Part shown: positions 55,327 to 63,028 of the stretch, piece after piece
Layout: every line of letters begins with the position of its first letter
Numbering within the stretch: position 1 is the stretch's first letter
Assembly: GCA_023399455.1 (NCBI GenBank)
Contig: JAEWPN010000209.1
Location: forward strand, 1 to 63,028
From: Bacillota bacterium
GTDB taxonomy: Bacteria > Bacillota > Clostridia > Lachnospirales > Lachnospiraceae
Length of the DNA stretch: 63,028 nt
Reading direction: 5' to 3'
The notes under the pieces: generated by a model
The model's input: only the letters and a program-made list of their open reading frames with translations
Told to the model about the DNA's origin: nothing
Database searches by the model: none
Position numbers and translations under genes: made by a program

Positions 55327-55440
55327 GCGCCGCCTTATTGTATCCTTGGGTTTCGTAAAGAGAGATCTTACGTAAGGATTAATTCTACATAAGAATTGAT
55401 CCTACGTAAGGGGTTATATTTCGGATACCGATAGGCGGGC
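55327..55440. repeat. Nested inverted repeat, upstream half of the structured gap
   Basis: The inner hairpin pairs 55367-55386 with 55392-55410 (CTTACGTA and TACGTAAG at its base, loop ACATA). An outer stem pairs CCGCCT and GTATCC (55330-55345) with GGATAC and AGGCGG (55423-55438). The last bases, GGGC (55437-55440), are also the first arm of the neighbouring structure. Confidence 0.7.
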
Positions 55441-55558
55441 AGAGACTCAAAAACTGCGTTTTTGAGTTCGCTTCGCTCGTCGGGTAATCGTTCCCTCAGC
55501 TCAATTATCCGTGCAAGCACGATAATTGAGCTGAGGGAACGATTACCCGACTCTGCCC
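55437..55558. repeat. Multi-arm structure with a 35-bp near-perfect hairpin
   Basis: GGGCAGA (55437-55443) pairs with TCTGCCC (55552-55558) and encloses two hairpins. One is ACTCAAAAAC-tgc-GTTTTTGAGT (55445-55467). The other is a 35-bp stem with a single bulged C and a two-base loop, arms 55479-55514 and 55517-55551. No T-tract follows, so it is not an ordinary terminator. Confidence 0.85.
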
Positions 55559-55675
55559 TTTTCGGACATTATACCACAGCCCTTATTTTTTGTTAACTAC
55601 ATTATAAAGTAATTTCTGCACGGGGCTGTTTGAATTTGTTTTGAATTTACAAATGTAAAATCTTAATTTTACCTA

Positions 55676-55703
55676 TTGACAATGCATTAACTCCTAGTAT
55701 AAT
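55676..55703 (+). promoter_or_regulatory. Sigma-A-type promoter of the XRE-pot operon
   Basis: TTGACA (55676-55681), a 16-bp spacer and TATAAT (55698-55703). A 17-bp dyad, GTTTA-7-TAAAC (55718-55734), lies just downstream and is a candidate operator for the encoded regulator. Confidence 0.8.
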
Positions 55704-55794
55704 TGTTATCAGCGTTTGTTTAGTATCAGTAAACTTTGTGTTTACCTTTTCTTTACAAAAGGAACGGACACACCACGAAAAAAAGCGGTAAAAT

Positions 55795-56337
55795 ATGGAA
55801 ATAGGAAACAAATTAAAGGAACTACGAATACAGAAAGGGCTGACGCAGGAAGAACTTGGAGCGCGTTGTGAGTTGTCGAAGGGATTTATTTCGCAGCTCG
55901 AGCGTGATCTGACCTCTCCTTCTATCGCTACCCTTATGGATATTTTGCAATGTCTTGGAACGGATTTACAGGAGTTTTTCTCGGAGAATCCGCAAGAGGA
56001 ACAGATTGTTTTTCACGATACGGATTACTTCGAAAAAGTCGATGAAGAACTTGGCAACAAAATTGAGTGGATTATTCCCAATGCCCAGAAGAACATTATG
56101 GAACCGATTCGCCTGACCCTGGCTCCGGGCGGTTCCACATATCCGGATAACCCTCATGAAGGGGAGGAATTCGGCTACGTTTTATCCGGAAGTATCGCCA
56201 TTACCCTGGGAAAGAAAACAATTCGTGCCAAAAAAGGGGAAACTTTTTACTTCACACCGAATACGACACATTATATTACAGCAAATAATAAAACCGGAGC
56301 AGTCATCCTGTGGATCAGCTCTCCGCCCAGTTTTTAA
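55795..56337 (+). CDS. XRE-cupin transcriptional regulator (PuuR-like)
   Basis: A 180-residue regulator with an N-terminal XRE helix-turn-helix ([37 protein letters not shown], residues 7-43) and a C-terminal cupin domain (residues 105-175; [19 protein letters not shown], then [13 protein letters not shown]). This architecture is found in regulators of polyamine and amino-acid metabolism such as PuuR. It is the first gene of the potABCD operon, 26 bp before potA, so polyamine-responsive control of uptake is inferred. Confidence 0.93.
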   Translation: MEIGNKLKELRIQKGLTQEELGARCELSKGFISQLERDLTSPSIATLMDILQCLGTDLQEFFSENPQEEQIVFHDTDYFEKVDEELGNKIEWIIPNAQKNIMEPIRLTLAPGGSTYPDNPHEGEEFGYVLSGSIAITLGKKTIRAKKGETFYFTPNTTHYITANNKTGAVILWISSPPSF

Positions 56338-56363
56338 CTTTTACGTACCGGAGGATCTCTTCT

Positions 56364-57437
56364 ATGAATAAAGAATTAATTAATCTAATCGATATATCGA
56401 AATCCTTTGATGGAGAAATGGTCTTGGATGAGCTGCATCTGAATATTCACGAGAACGAATTTCTCACTCTGCTCGGTCCGAGCGGATGCGGGAAAACTAC
56501 TACTTTGCGCATACTCGGCGGTTTTGTTACCCCGGATAAGGGCAGAGTCGTTTTTGACGGGCAGGATATCACGAACACTCCCCCCAACAAGCGCCAGCTT
56601 AATACCGTATTTCAAAAATATGCGCTTTTTACCCATATAAATATTGCCGAAAATATTGCTTTCGGGCTTAAAATCAAGAATAAAAGTAAAAACTATATTG
56701 ATGATAAAATTAAGTATGCCCTAAAACTGGTAAATCTTGAAGGCTATGAAAAGCGTATGCCCGATTCTTTAAGCGGCGGCCAGCAGCAGCGTATCGCCAT
56801 CGCACGTGCCATCGTAAATGAACCCAAGGTGCTGCTTTTGGATGAGCCTCTGGGCGCATTGGATTTGAAGCTTCGCCAGGATATGCAGTATGAGCTGATC
56901 CGTTTGAAGAACGAATTAGGGATTACCTTTATTTACGTTACTCACGATCAGGAGGAAGCCCTTACCATGTCAGATACCATCGTTGTTATGAATCAGGGCT
57001 ATATCCAGCAGATCGGAACACCAGAAACGATCTACAATGAGCCGGAAAACGCCTTTGTTGCCGACTTTATCGGAGACAGCAACATCATCGCCTCGATGAT
57101 GTTAGAGGATAAGCTGGTGTCAATTCTCGGAGCGAAATTTGCCTGCGTGGATACGGGCTTCGGCCATAACAAACCGGTGGATGTGGTTATTCGTCCTGAG
57201 GATGTGGAGCTTACCAAGCCGGAGGAAGGTACGATTCAGGGGACTGTCACTCATTTGATATTTAAAGGTGTTCATTACGAAATGGAGGTTACCGCAAACG
57301 GGTTCGAATGGCTGGTTCATTCTACCGGTATGTTTCCTGTTGGTACGCCGGTAGGCATTAAGGTGGATCCGTTCAACATCCAGATCATGAACAAACCGGC
57401 ATCGGAAGACGAGGAGGCGGTAGGCGTTGAAGAATAG
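56364..57437 (+). CDS. potA: Spermidine/putrescine ABC transporter ATPase PotA
   Basis: A 357-residue ATPase with Walker [10 protein letters not shown] (residues 38-46), signature [10 protein letters not shown], Walker [13 protein letters not shown] and switch His in THDQEEA. A C-terminal TOBE regulatory domain (about 280-345) typical of PotA-like importers follows. Start 56364 has GGAGGATC upstream. Its stop lies within potB, an 11-bp overlap. Confidence 0.95.
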   Translation: MNKELINLIDISKSFDGEMVLDELHLNIHENEFLTLLGPSGCGKTTTLRILGGFVTPDKGRVVFDGQDITNTPPNKRQLNTVFQKYALFTHINIAENIAFGLKIKNKSKNYIDDKIKYALKLVNLEGYEKRMPDSLSGGQQQRIAIARAIVNEPKVLLLDEPLGALDLKLRQDMQYELIRLKNELGITFIYVTHDQEEALTMSDTIVVMNQGYIQQIGTPETIYNEPENAFVADFIGDSNIIASMMLEDKLVSILGAKFACVDTGFGHNKPVDVVIRPEDVELTKPEEGTIQGTVTHLIFKGVHYEMEVTANGFEWLVHSTGMFPVGTPVGIKVDPFNIQIMNKPASEDEEAVGVEE

Positions 57438-58254
57438 CAAATCATCCCAAAGGCTTTTATCCTCCCCCTACATCGCATGGGCTGTTATTTTTATTATCGT
57501 TCCCTTGTGTATGGTGTTTTACTATGGTCTGACCGATAAGACCGGTACTTTCACTTTGGAAAATGTGACGGAGATTATGTCCGCGGAGCATGCAAAAGCT
57601 CTCTGGCTCTCATTGGGATTATCCCTTATCAGCACTGTGATATGCTTTTTCATCGCTTATCCTCTGGCAATGATTCTGGCAAATATGAACGTGAACCAGC
57701 ACAGCTTCATCGTTCTCATTTTTATTCTTCCCATGTGGATGAACTTTTTACTCCGTACTCTCGCGTGGCAGACCCTTTTAGAAAAGACGGGCGTCATCAA
57801 CAACGTACTGGCAATTCTTCATCTGCCGTCCTTAAATATTATAAATACGCCCTACGCCATTGTGCTTGGCATGGTCTATAACTTTCTGCCCTTTATGGTG
57901 CTGCCCCTTTATAACGCATTAGTTAAAATAGACTCCAACGTTATCAATGCAGCCAAGGACTTGGGAGCTAACAAATTGCAGACCTTTTTCAAGATCACAT
58001 TTCCTCTGTCGGTTCCGGGCGTCATCAGCGGAATCACCATGGTGTTCATCCCGGCGCTTACGACCTTCGTCATCAGCAATCTTTTAGGCGGAAGTAAGAT
58101 TCTTCTCATCGGCAACGTAATTGAAGAATCCTTTACGCAGGCGGGTAACTGGCATCTGGGAAGCGGACTGTCCATTGTGCTCATGATCTTTATCATTGTC
58201 AATATGGTTGCTTCCGCTATCTTCGATAAAGATGGGGAGGGCTCCGCACTATGA
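57427..58254 (+). CDS. potB: Spermidine/putrescine ABC transporter permease PotB
   Basis: A 275-residue permease with six membrane helices. The EAA loop, [28 protein letters not shown], lies near residues 175-202. The start appears to be TTG at 57427, nine bases after GAGGAGG and overlapping the potA end; no upstream ATG fits. The downstream potC ATG overlaps its stop by 4 bp. Confidence 0.93.
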   Translation: MKNSKSSQRLLSSPYIAWAVIFIIVPLCMVFYYGLTDKTGTFTLENVTEIMSAEHAKALWLSLGLSLISTVICFFIAYPLAMILANMNVNQHSFIVLIFILPMWMNFLLRTLAWQTLLEKTGVINNVLAILHLPSLNIINTPYAIVLGMVYNFLPFMVLPLYNALVKIDSNVINAAKDLGANKLQTFFKITFPLSVPGVISGITMVFIPALTTFVISNLLGGSKILLIGNVIEESFTQAGNWHLGSGLSIVLMIFIIVNMVASAIFDKDGEGSAL

Positions 58255-59021
58255 TCAGAACAACTGCAAAGAAGATATATATCGCTTTAATCTTTATTTT
58301 TCTCTACGCTCCTATCGCTACGCTTATGGTACTGTCCTTTAACGCCAGCCGCACGAGGGCGAAATGGGGAGGCTTTACGACTAAATGGTATTTTTCCCTT
58401 TTTGAAAACAGGGAAATTATGCAGGCCCTCTGGAATACTCTTCTGATCGCCTTCGTATCCTCTTTCATTGCCGTTATCATCGGAACAATCGCCTGCATAG
58501 CTATCAATGACATGAGCAAGAGAAACCGCACAATTATCATAGGTGTTACCAATATTCCCATGCTGAATGCGGATATCGTTACAGGTATTTCCCTTATGCT
58601 GCTCTTTATCAGCTTAGGGCTTAAATTCGGACTAGGAACGATTCTGCTGGCCCACATTACCTTCAACATTCCTTATGTGATCCTGTGTGTCATGCCGCGA
58701 ATGAAACAGATAAGTCCCAGTACCTATGAGGCTGCCCTGGATTTGGGCGCATCTCCCATACGGGCTTTTTTCAAGGTGGTCTTTCCCGATATACTGCCCG
58801 GGGTATTGTCCGGATTTTTGATGGCTTTCACTATGTCCCTGGACGATTTCATCATCACGCACTTTACCAAAGGTGCCGGTGTCGATACGCTGTCCACCAA
58901 GATCTATACCGAAGTAAAAAAAGGAATCAAACCGGAGATGTACGCGTTGTCTACTATTATTTTTGTAACGGTACTGCTGCTTCTATTCCTTGTCAATAAA
59001 GCACCGAAAGAAAAAACATGA
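58251..59021 (+). CDS. potC: Spermidine/putrescine ABC transporter permease PotC
   Basis: A 256-residue permease with six helices and the EAA loop TYEAALDLGASPIRAFFKVVFPDILPGVLSG near residue 160. DDFIITHFTKG near residue 205 is characteristic of PotC. It overlaps potB by 4 bp and precedes potD by 67 bp. Confidence 0.95.
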   Translation: MIRTTAKKIYIALIFIFLYAPIATLMVLSFNASRTRAKWGGFTTKWYFSLFENREIMQALWNTLLIAFVSSFIAVIIGTIACIAINDMSKRNRTIIIGVTNIPMLNADIVTGISLMLLFISLGLKFGLGTILLAHITFNIPYVILCVMPRMKQISPSTYEAALDLGASPIRAFFKVVFPDILPGVLSGFLMAFTMSLDDFIITHFTKGAGVDTLSTKIYTEVKKGIKPEMYALSTIIFVTVLLLLFLVNKAPKEKT

Positions 59022-59088
59022 ATCGTTACTCTTTGGCCTATGGCTTCATAGTAACAATAAATTAACATCTAAGGAGGATATTACCGCA

Positions 59089-60150
59089 ATGAAAAAACAC
59101 TTATCTATTTTATGTATGTCTACGGCAGTTCTCTTATCTCTCGCAGGCTGCGGCACCGGTTCCTCCGGTGCAAACGGTGAGGTTATCGTATACAACTGGG
59201 GCGAATATATGGACCCTGATGTATTGGATATGTTCGAAGAGGAAACCGGAATCAAAGTCGTCTATGACGAGTTCGAGACCAACGAGATCATGTATCCCAA
59301 AATCGAAGCAGGAGCCTCCGAATACGACGTTATCTGCCCTTCTGATTATATGATTCAGAAAATGATCGAAAACGATTTGTTAGCTGAGCTGAACTTCGAT
59401 AATATGCCTAACGCAAAAGCCAACATCGGAGAGCAATATTGGGAGCAGGCAAAACAGTTCGATCCCGAAAACAAATATTCCGTTCCCTATTGCTGGGGAA
59501 CCGTAGGCATTCTCTACAACAAGACCATGGTAGATGAACCTGTGGACAGCTGGAGCATATTATGGAACGAAAAATATAAGGACAATATTTTAATGCAGGA
59601 TTCTGTCCGCGACGCATTTATGGTAGCTCTCAAATTAAACGGTTATTCCATGAATTCCACGGATACCGCCGAGTTGGATGCGGCAAAAAATTCCTTAATC
59701 GAACAGAAGCCCCTCGTTCAGGCATATGTCATCGATCAGGTTCGTGACAAAATGATCGGAGGCGAAGCGGCTATCGGGGTCATCTACTCCGGCGAAGCAA
59801 TTTTCACACAGCGCGAGAATCCTGATTTGGAATATGTGATTCCTAAGGAAGGCACTAATGTATGGATCGACTCCTGGGTAGTGACGAAGAATTCTCAGAA
59901 TAAAGAAAATGCGGAAAAATTCATCGATTTCATGTGCCGCCCGGATATTGCCCTGAAAAACTTCGAATATATTACTTATTCTACTCCCAACGATGCTGCA
60001 AGAGAGCTTATCGAAGATGAAGAAATTAAAAACTCTCCTATCGCGTTTCCTGATTTATCCCAGTATTCCAATCTGGAAACCTTCCAGTACTTGGGAGATG
60101 ACGGCGATGCTGTTTATAACAATCTGTGGAAAGAAGTAAAATCGAACTAA
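59089..60150 (+). CDS. potD: Spermidine/putrescine-binding lipoprotein PotD
   Basis: A 353-residue lipoprotein with lipobox SLAGC (Cys20). It has the family N-terminus VIVYNWGEYMDPDVLDMFEEETGIKVVYDEF and the polyamine-site landmarks SDYMIQKM, PYCWGTVGILYN and YSGEAI. Its expected ligand is spermidine or putrescine. AAGGAGG lies before the ATG at 59089; the upstream in-frame ATG at 58990 is inside potC. A terminator follows. Confidence 0.95.
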   Translation: MKKHLSILCMSTAVLLSLAGCGTGSSGANGEVIVYNWGEYMDPDVLDMFEEETGIKVVYDEFETNEIMYPKIEAGASEYDVICPSDYMIQKMIENDLLAELNFDNMPNAKANIGEQYWEQAKQFDPENKYSVPYCWGTVGILYNKTMVDEPVDSWSILWNEKYKDNILMQDSVRDAFMVALKLNGYSMNSTDTAELDAAKNSLIEQKPLVQAYVIDQVRDKMIGGEAAIGVIYSGEAIFTQRENPDLEYVIPKEGTNVWIDSWVVTKNSQNKENAEKFIDFMCRPDIALKNFEYITYSTPNDAARELIEDEEIKNSPIAFPDLSQYSNLETFQYLGDDGDAVYNNLWKEVKSN

Positions 60151-60168
60151 GATATGTTTTATATTTAG

Positions 60169-60202
60169 AAAAAGCGGATTCAAAACTGAACCCGCTTTTT
60201 TT
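60169..60202. terminator. Intrinsic terminator between potD and the MerR gene
   Basis: AAAGCGG-a-TTC pairs with GAA-c-CCGCTTT, with TTTTTTTATT on the plus strand and AAAAA on the other side, so it may serve both convergent genes. Confidence 0.9.
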
Positions 60203-60219
60203 ATTATTGAATTATATGA

Positions 60220-61038
60220 CTATTTTTTCTTTACCGGATAGCAGACCTCCGTGACCAAATCATCATCTGTCGCCGCATCGTGCGGACTCACATGATAAAT
60301 GCAAAAGGACGCTCCGTCAAAATCATATCCGTTTTCCAGTATCCAATGGGCTACCGCTTCATTTACCCTCGTAATCTGCTCATAACTCCCCTTATACGTA
60401 GCGGAAGCTATCTGAACAGGAGCTACTGTTTTGAACTTCACATGCTCCGTATCTTTATATTTCCCCACTACGGAAATCTGGATCTCCACATCCACATCCT
60501 TTTCTTTATAGCCCTCATCATGAAAGATTGCCATACCGTAGCACGGGTTATCCGACTGAATATTCTGAGGACCACCCTCCTCTCCGAACATCCCCCAGAG
60601 CATTCCTTCACTGTCATAGCTGGGGATAATCTGACGTATGCTGGCCACATATCTTTCGGGCAATGTCTTTAACGATACTGTATAATCCATAAAATTACCA
60701 TCCTTTCTCAACCAATTTATCGCATTGTCGAGAAGTAAAATCCGCTGCCTCACAGCGTTCTCCTCTTCCGCTAACTCCCCTCGCTTTATCTGCAAAAATT
60801 TTTCCATTTCATATGCATCGTCAAATTTTTCCAGAATCTCCTGGATGACGGCGAGTCCGAACCCCATGTTTCTTAGCACACGGATTCGTTCCGCTAAAGG
60901 AAGCTGCACCTCACTGTAATACCGGTATCCCGTAAAAGCGTCTATGGAAGCCGGTACCAGCAGTCCGATATCATCATAATGCCTGAGCATACGTATACTG
61001 ACTCTCGACAATTTTGAAAAATCTCCAATTTTTAACAT
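60220..61038 (-). CDS. MerR-family regulator with GyrI-like effector domain (BmrR type)
   Basis: A 272-residue regulator: MerR DNA-binding domain (LKIGDFSKLSRVSIRMLRHYDDIGLLVPASIDAFTGYRYY, residues 2-41), a coiled-coil dimerisation helix (about 75-115), and a GyrI-like ligand-binding domain (about 118-270). This combination senses bulky cationic drugs or similar small molecules. No obvious transporter target lies beside it. Its own promoter has the 19-bp spacer typical of MerR-type control. Confidence 0.93.
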   Translation of the reverse strand: MLKIGDFSKLSRVSIRMLRHYDDIGLLVPASIDAFTGYRYYSEVQLPLAERIRVLRNMGFGLAVIQEILEKFDDAYEMEKFLQIKRGELAEEENAVRQRILLLDNAINWLRKDGNFMDYTVSLKTLPERYVASIRQIIPSYDSEGMLWGMFGEEGGPQNIQSDNPCYGMAIFHDEGYKEKDVDVEIQISVVGKYKDTEHVKFKTVAPVQIASATYKGSYEQITRVNEAVAHWILENGYDFDGASFCIYHVSPHDAATDDDLVTEVCYPVKKK

Positions 61039-61080
61039 TTATTTCTCCTTTCACATATGTGAATTCCTGAGCTCAATTTT

Positions 61081-61111
61081 ATGATAAAGTATAACACTGT
61101 GTAAGAGTCAA
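61081..61111 (-). promoter_or_regulatory. MerR-type promoter with 19-bp spacer
   Basis: TTGACT (61106-61111), a 19-bp spacer, TATCAT (61081-61086) on the minus strand. A short dyad (TTACAC-a-GTGTTA) lies in the spacer. The overlong spacer is a hallmark of MerR-activated promoters. Confidence 0.75.
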
Positions 61112-61210
61112 TACCTATGTCACAGAATTTCCCGGGCAATTTTTCTTTCTCAAAACCGAGCGCAGCCGCGCATTCAATCTTTCTATCATAAGCATACTTT
61201 CCTATTATGT

Positions 61211-61243
61211 AAAAAAGACGGCGGCACTCTCGTGCCTGCCGCC
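61211..61243 (-). terminator. Intrinsic terminator of proA
   Basis: GGCGGCA-g-GCAC and TGCCGCC form a GC-rich stem followed on the minus strand by GTCTTTTTT, about 50 bp after the proA stop. Confidence 0.88.
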
Positions 61244-61292
61244 TTCCATCAAGACTTTTTTATGCTTTTACAATGCTCTATGAACCGAGCAC

Positions 61293-62540
61293 TTAAGGGC
61301 GTATCTGACCGTCACCTTCAATCGTATATTTATAGGAAGTCAGCTCCTTAAGTCCCATAGGGCCTCTGGCATGAAGCTTCTGATTGCTGATTCCTATTTC
61401 CGCTCCAAAGCCGAATTCAAAGCCATCGCTGAACCGTGTGGAAGCATTTACATAAACGCAGGCTGCATCCACTTCCCGTAAAAATTTATCTGCATTTTCT
61501 TTATTCTGAGTAAGAATCGCCTCGGAATGCCTGGTGCCGTACTTATTAATATGAGCAATCGCCTCGTCCACAGAGGACACCGTCTTCATGGAAATGATAT
61601 AGTCCAGATACTCAGTGCCGTAATCCTCATCTGTGGCAGGAATCGCGTCCGTTATAATTTCCCTTATCTGCTCATCAGCACGCATTTCCACCGAATGCTC
61701 CCTAAAAGCCTTCGCTAACGCAGGAAGGAAGTTTTCTTTCACCGCCTCATGAACGAGCAGCGACTCGCAGGCATTGCATACGCCGATACGCTGCGTCTTC
61801 GCATTGATAATAATAGGAAGCGCCTTTTCGAGGTCTGCGGTTTCATCCACAAAAATATGGCAGTTTCCCGTCCCTGTCTCGATTACCGGAATAGTGCTGT
61901 TGGTAACAACGCTCTGAATCAGTCCAGAACTGCCTCTGGGAATGAGTACATCCACATAACGGTTCAGCTTCATGAACTGTGCCGTCACTTCTCTGTCCGT
62001 ACTCTCAATGAGCTGAATGGCATCCTCGCATACGCTGCAGGCGCTAAGCGCCCTTCTTATGGCAGCCGTTATCGCTATATTCGAGCAAACAGCGTCGCTT
62101 CCCCCTTTTAAAATGACCGCATTGCCAGCCTTGAAACAAAGCCCGAAAGCATCTGCTGTCACGTTAGGTCTGGATTCATATATAATTCCGATGACTCCCA
62201 AGGGAACCCTGCGCTTATGAATGTGCAGGCCGTTGGGTCGGGTAAAAGCCTCCAATACTTCGCCTACGGGATCATCCAGCGCGATAATCTGATTCAGCCC
62301 CTCTGCCATCCCTTTTATTCTATCCTCTGTCAGGCGAAGTCTGTCTATCATACCGGGGTGCATGCCATATTTCTCGCCTTTTATAATATCTCTTTTATTT
62401 TCCTCTAAAATATGCTTCGTATCAGCGAGCAATTCCTCCGCCGCCTTACTAAGCGCTTCATTTTTCTTCTCCGCAGAGAGCCTTTGCAGCTCGAATTTCG
62501 CCGCCGCCGCTCTTTGTCCCATGCTTTCTAAATCCGTCAT
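61293..62540 (-). CDS. proA: Gamma-glutamyl phosphate reductase
   Basis: Second step of proline synthesis: NADPH reduction of gamma-glutamyl phosphate. The 415-residue aldehyde-dehydrogenase-fold enzyme has [50 protein letters not shown], and the catalytic Cys255 in [15 protein letters not shown]. The usual partner proB is not adjacent, which is unusual since proBA are commonly paired. Confidence 0.97.
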   Translation of the reverse strand: MTDLESMGQRAAAAKFELQRLSAEKKNEALSKAAEELLADTKHILEENKRDIIKGEKYGMHPGMIDRLRLTEDRIKGMAEGLNQIIALDDPVGEVLEAFTRPNGLHIHKRRVPLGVIGIIYESRPNVTADAFGLCFKAGNAVILKGGSDAVCSNIAITAAIRRALSACSVCEDAIQLIESTDREVTAQFMKLNRYVDVLIPRGSSGLIQSVVTNSTIPVIETGTGNCHIFVDETADLEKALPIIINAKTQRIGVCNACESLLVHEAVKENFLPALAKAFREHSVEMRADEQIREIITDAIPATDEDYGTEYLDYIISMKTVSSVDEAIAHINKYGTRHSEAILTQNKENADKFLREVDAACVYVNASTRFSDGFEFGFGAEIGISNQKLHARGPMGLKELTSYKYTIEGDGQIRP

Positions 62541-62692
62541 CTATAAGCCCTCTCTTTCGGTTTTTCATTGTCTGAAATTTTATTAATTATATAAGAAAAT
62601 TCCATTTATTTCAACCACGTTTTTATTTCACTTGCCGTTACTGTTCACTCCGTTCCCGATAACGCATTATTTTTGCATTTAAATTTGTTATT

Positions 62693-62715
62693 TTTTACAA
62701 CATTATGTTGTAAAA
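62693..62715. promoter_or_regulatory. Perfect 11-1-11 palindrome, candidate XRE operator
   Basis: Arm TTTTACAACAT, one T, then its exact reverse complement. It overlaps a likely -35 (TTGTAA, 62708-62713) of the XRE gene, whose -10 would be TAATTT (62731-62736). A second half-like TCAACATAAT overlaps that -10. It lies in the divergent proA/XRE gap. Confidence 0.7.
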
Positions 62716-62808
62716 CTACATTTATCAACATAATTTCGTGGTTATTCCACATACTATTTTATGTCGTATGCTATTATTTCCACAACAAAACGAAGTAGGG
62801 GTATTCAT

Positions 62809-63028
62809 ATGGCAGACGTAAGTGTTATGATAAAGAGCTTAAGAGAAAACAATCATCTCAAACAGAGGCAGGTAGCCGATTATCTGGGCATATCCCAGCA
62901 GGCTTATTCCTATTATGAACTGGATAAGCGCGAGCTTCCCTCCCGTCATGTCATCAATCTGGCTAAGCTCTATAAAGTCAGCGCCGATTATATTCTCGGC
63001 GTGGAACCCGGGTACGTCGGCTCCTACG
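62809..63028 (+). CDS. XRE-family regulator, 3' end cut by the window
   Basis: The first 73 residues are visible: a complete XRE helix-turn-helix (IKSLRENNHLKQRQVADYLGISQQAYSYYELDKRELPS, then NLAKLYKVSADYILGVE). The domain matches Cro/CI-type regulators; what follows it is outside the window. GGGG lies nine bases before the ATG. It is divergent from proA. Confidence 0.9.
   Translation, partial: MADVSVMIKSLRENNHLKQRQVADYLGISQQAYSYYELDKRELPSRHVINLAKLYKVSADYILGVEPGYVGSY

Larger units (their letters stand above)
55282..55794. other. Divergent gap holding two large structured elements and the XRE promoter
   Basis: 55327-55440 contains a nested palindrome, 55437-55558 a multi-arm structure with a 35-bp hairpin, and 55676-55703 the regulator promoter. 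55560-55675 is AT-rich with no recognised feature. No reading frame of note occurs. Confidence 0.75.

Overview
The window looks like chromosome from a low- to mid-GC Gram-positive anaerobe of the class Clostridia, most likely family Lachnospiraceae. I infer this from the gene order eno - secG - rnr - smpB - ssrA, the clostridial small families (DUF4491, DUF454, DUF554, DUF1015), YtrA-type GntR/ABC cassettes, AGGAGG ribosome sites and TTGACA-17-TATAAT promoters. No rRNA, phage, insertion sequence or CRISPR array is visible. About 58 protein genes, one tmRNA and one tRNA are supported.

Layout. 1-9140: a truncated short-chain dehydrogenase, a three-gene membrane-protein operon (DUF4491, DUF454, unknown), a catalase, a DODA-type dioxygenase, a lipoprotein esterase, a GNAT acetyltransferase, a DinB-like protein and a secreted family 3 glycosidase. 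9140-14510: cold-shock protein with a long structured leader, alpha/beta hydrolase, a second SDR, and the KtrAB potassium uptake pair. 14750-20340: the trans-translation and RNA decay block (ssrA, smpB, rnr), secG, a nicotinamidase-like hydrolase and enolase. 20500-26470: a GntR-controlled ABC exporter, DUF554 and GpmI. 26860-31000: a probable Mn(II) CDF exporter and a GH3 enzyme with inverted domain order. 31200-35470: a zinc-type uptake operon read Fur-family regulator - small Cys-rich membrane protein - binding protein - ATPase - permease - lipoprotein. 35640-42000: MATE exporter, tRNA-Thr(CGT), MscS channel, glycogen branching enzyme, DUF1015. 42065-44890: a small unknown gene and serA/serC. 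45118-51055: leuB-ilvD-ilvB with an L,D-transpeptidase gene overlapping the end of ilvB. 51268-54000: yajC, tgt, a VanY-type carboxypeptidase. 54214-60150: a beta-propeller lactonase and, divergently, an XRE-cupin regulator with potABCD for spermidine/putrescine uptake. 60220-63028: a MerR regulator, proA and the start of an XRE regulator.

Most genes are housekeeping or common accessory genes. The less explained signal is in the non-coding DNA. A three-copy dispersed hairpin element (9366-9460, 42464-42524, 51672-51757) has arms that change in a compensatory way. A 230-base structured region at 55327-55558 includes a near-perfect 35-bp hairpin and two overlapping alternative pairings. Two intrinsic terminators (3899-3948, 28097-28160) share one architecture. 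There is a hairpin cluster before the zinc-uptake operon and a 17-bp hairpin in the cold-shock leader. Among proteins, the most notable points are the shifted-frame coiled-coil tail after glgB, the domain-inverted GH3 enzyme and the two uncharacterised partners of the zinc operon.
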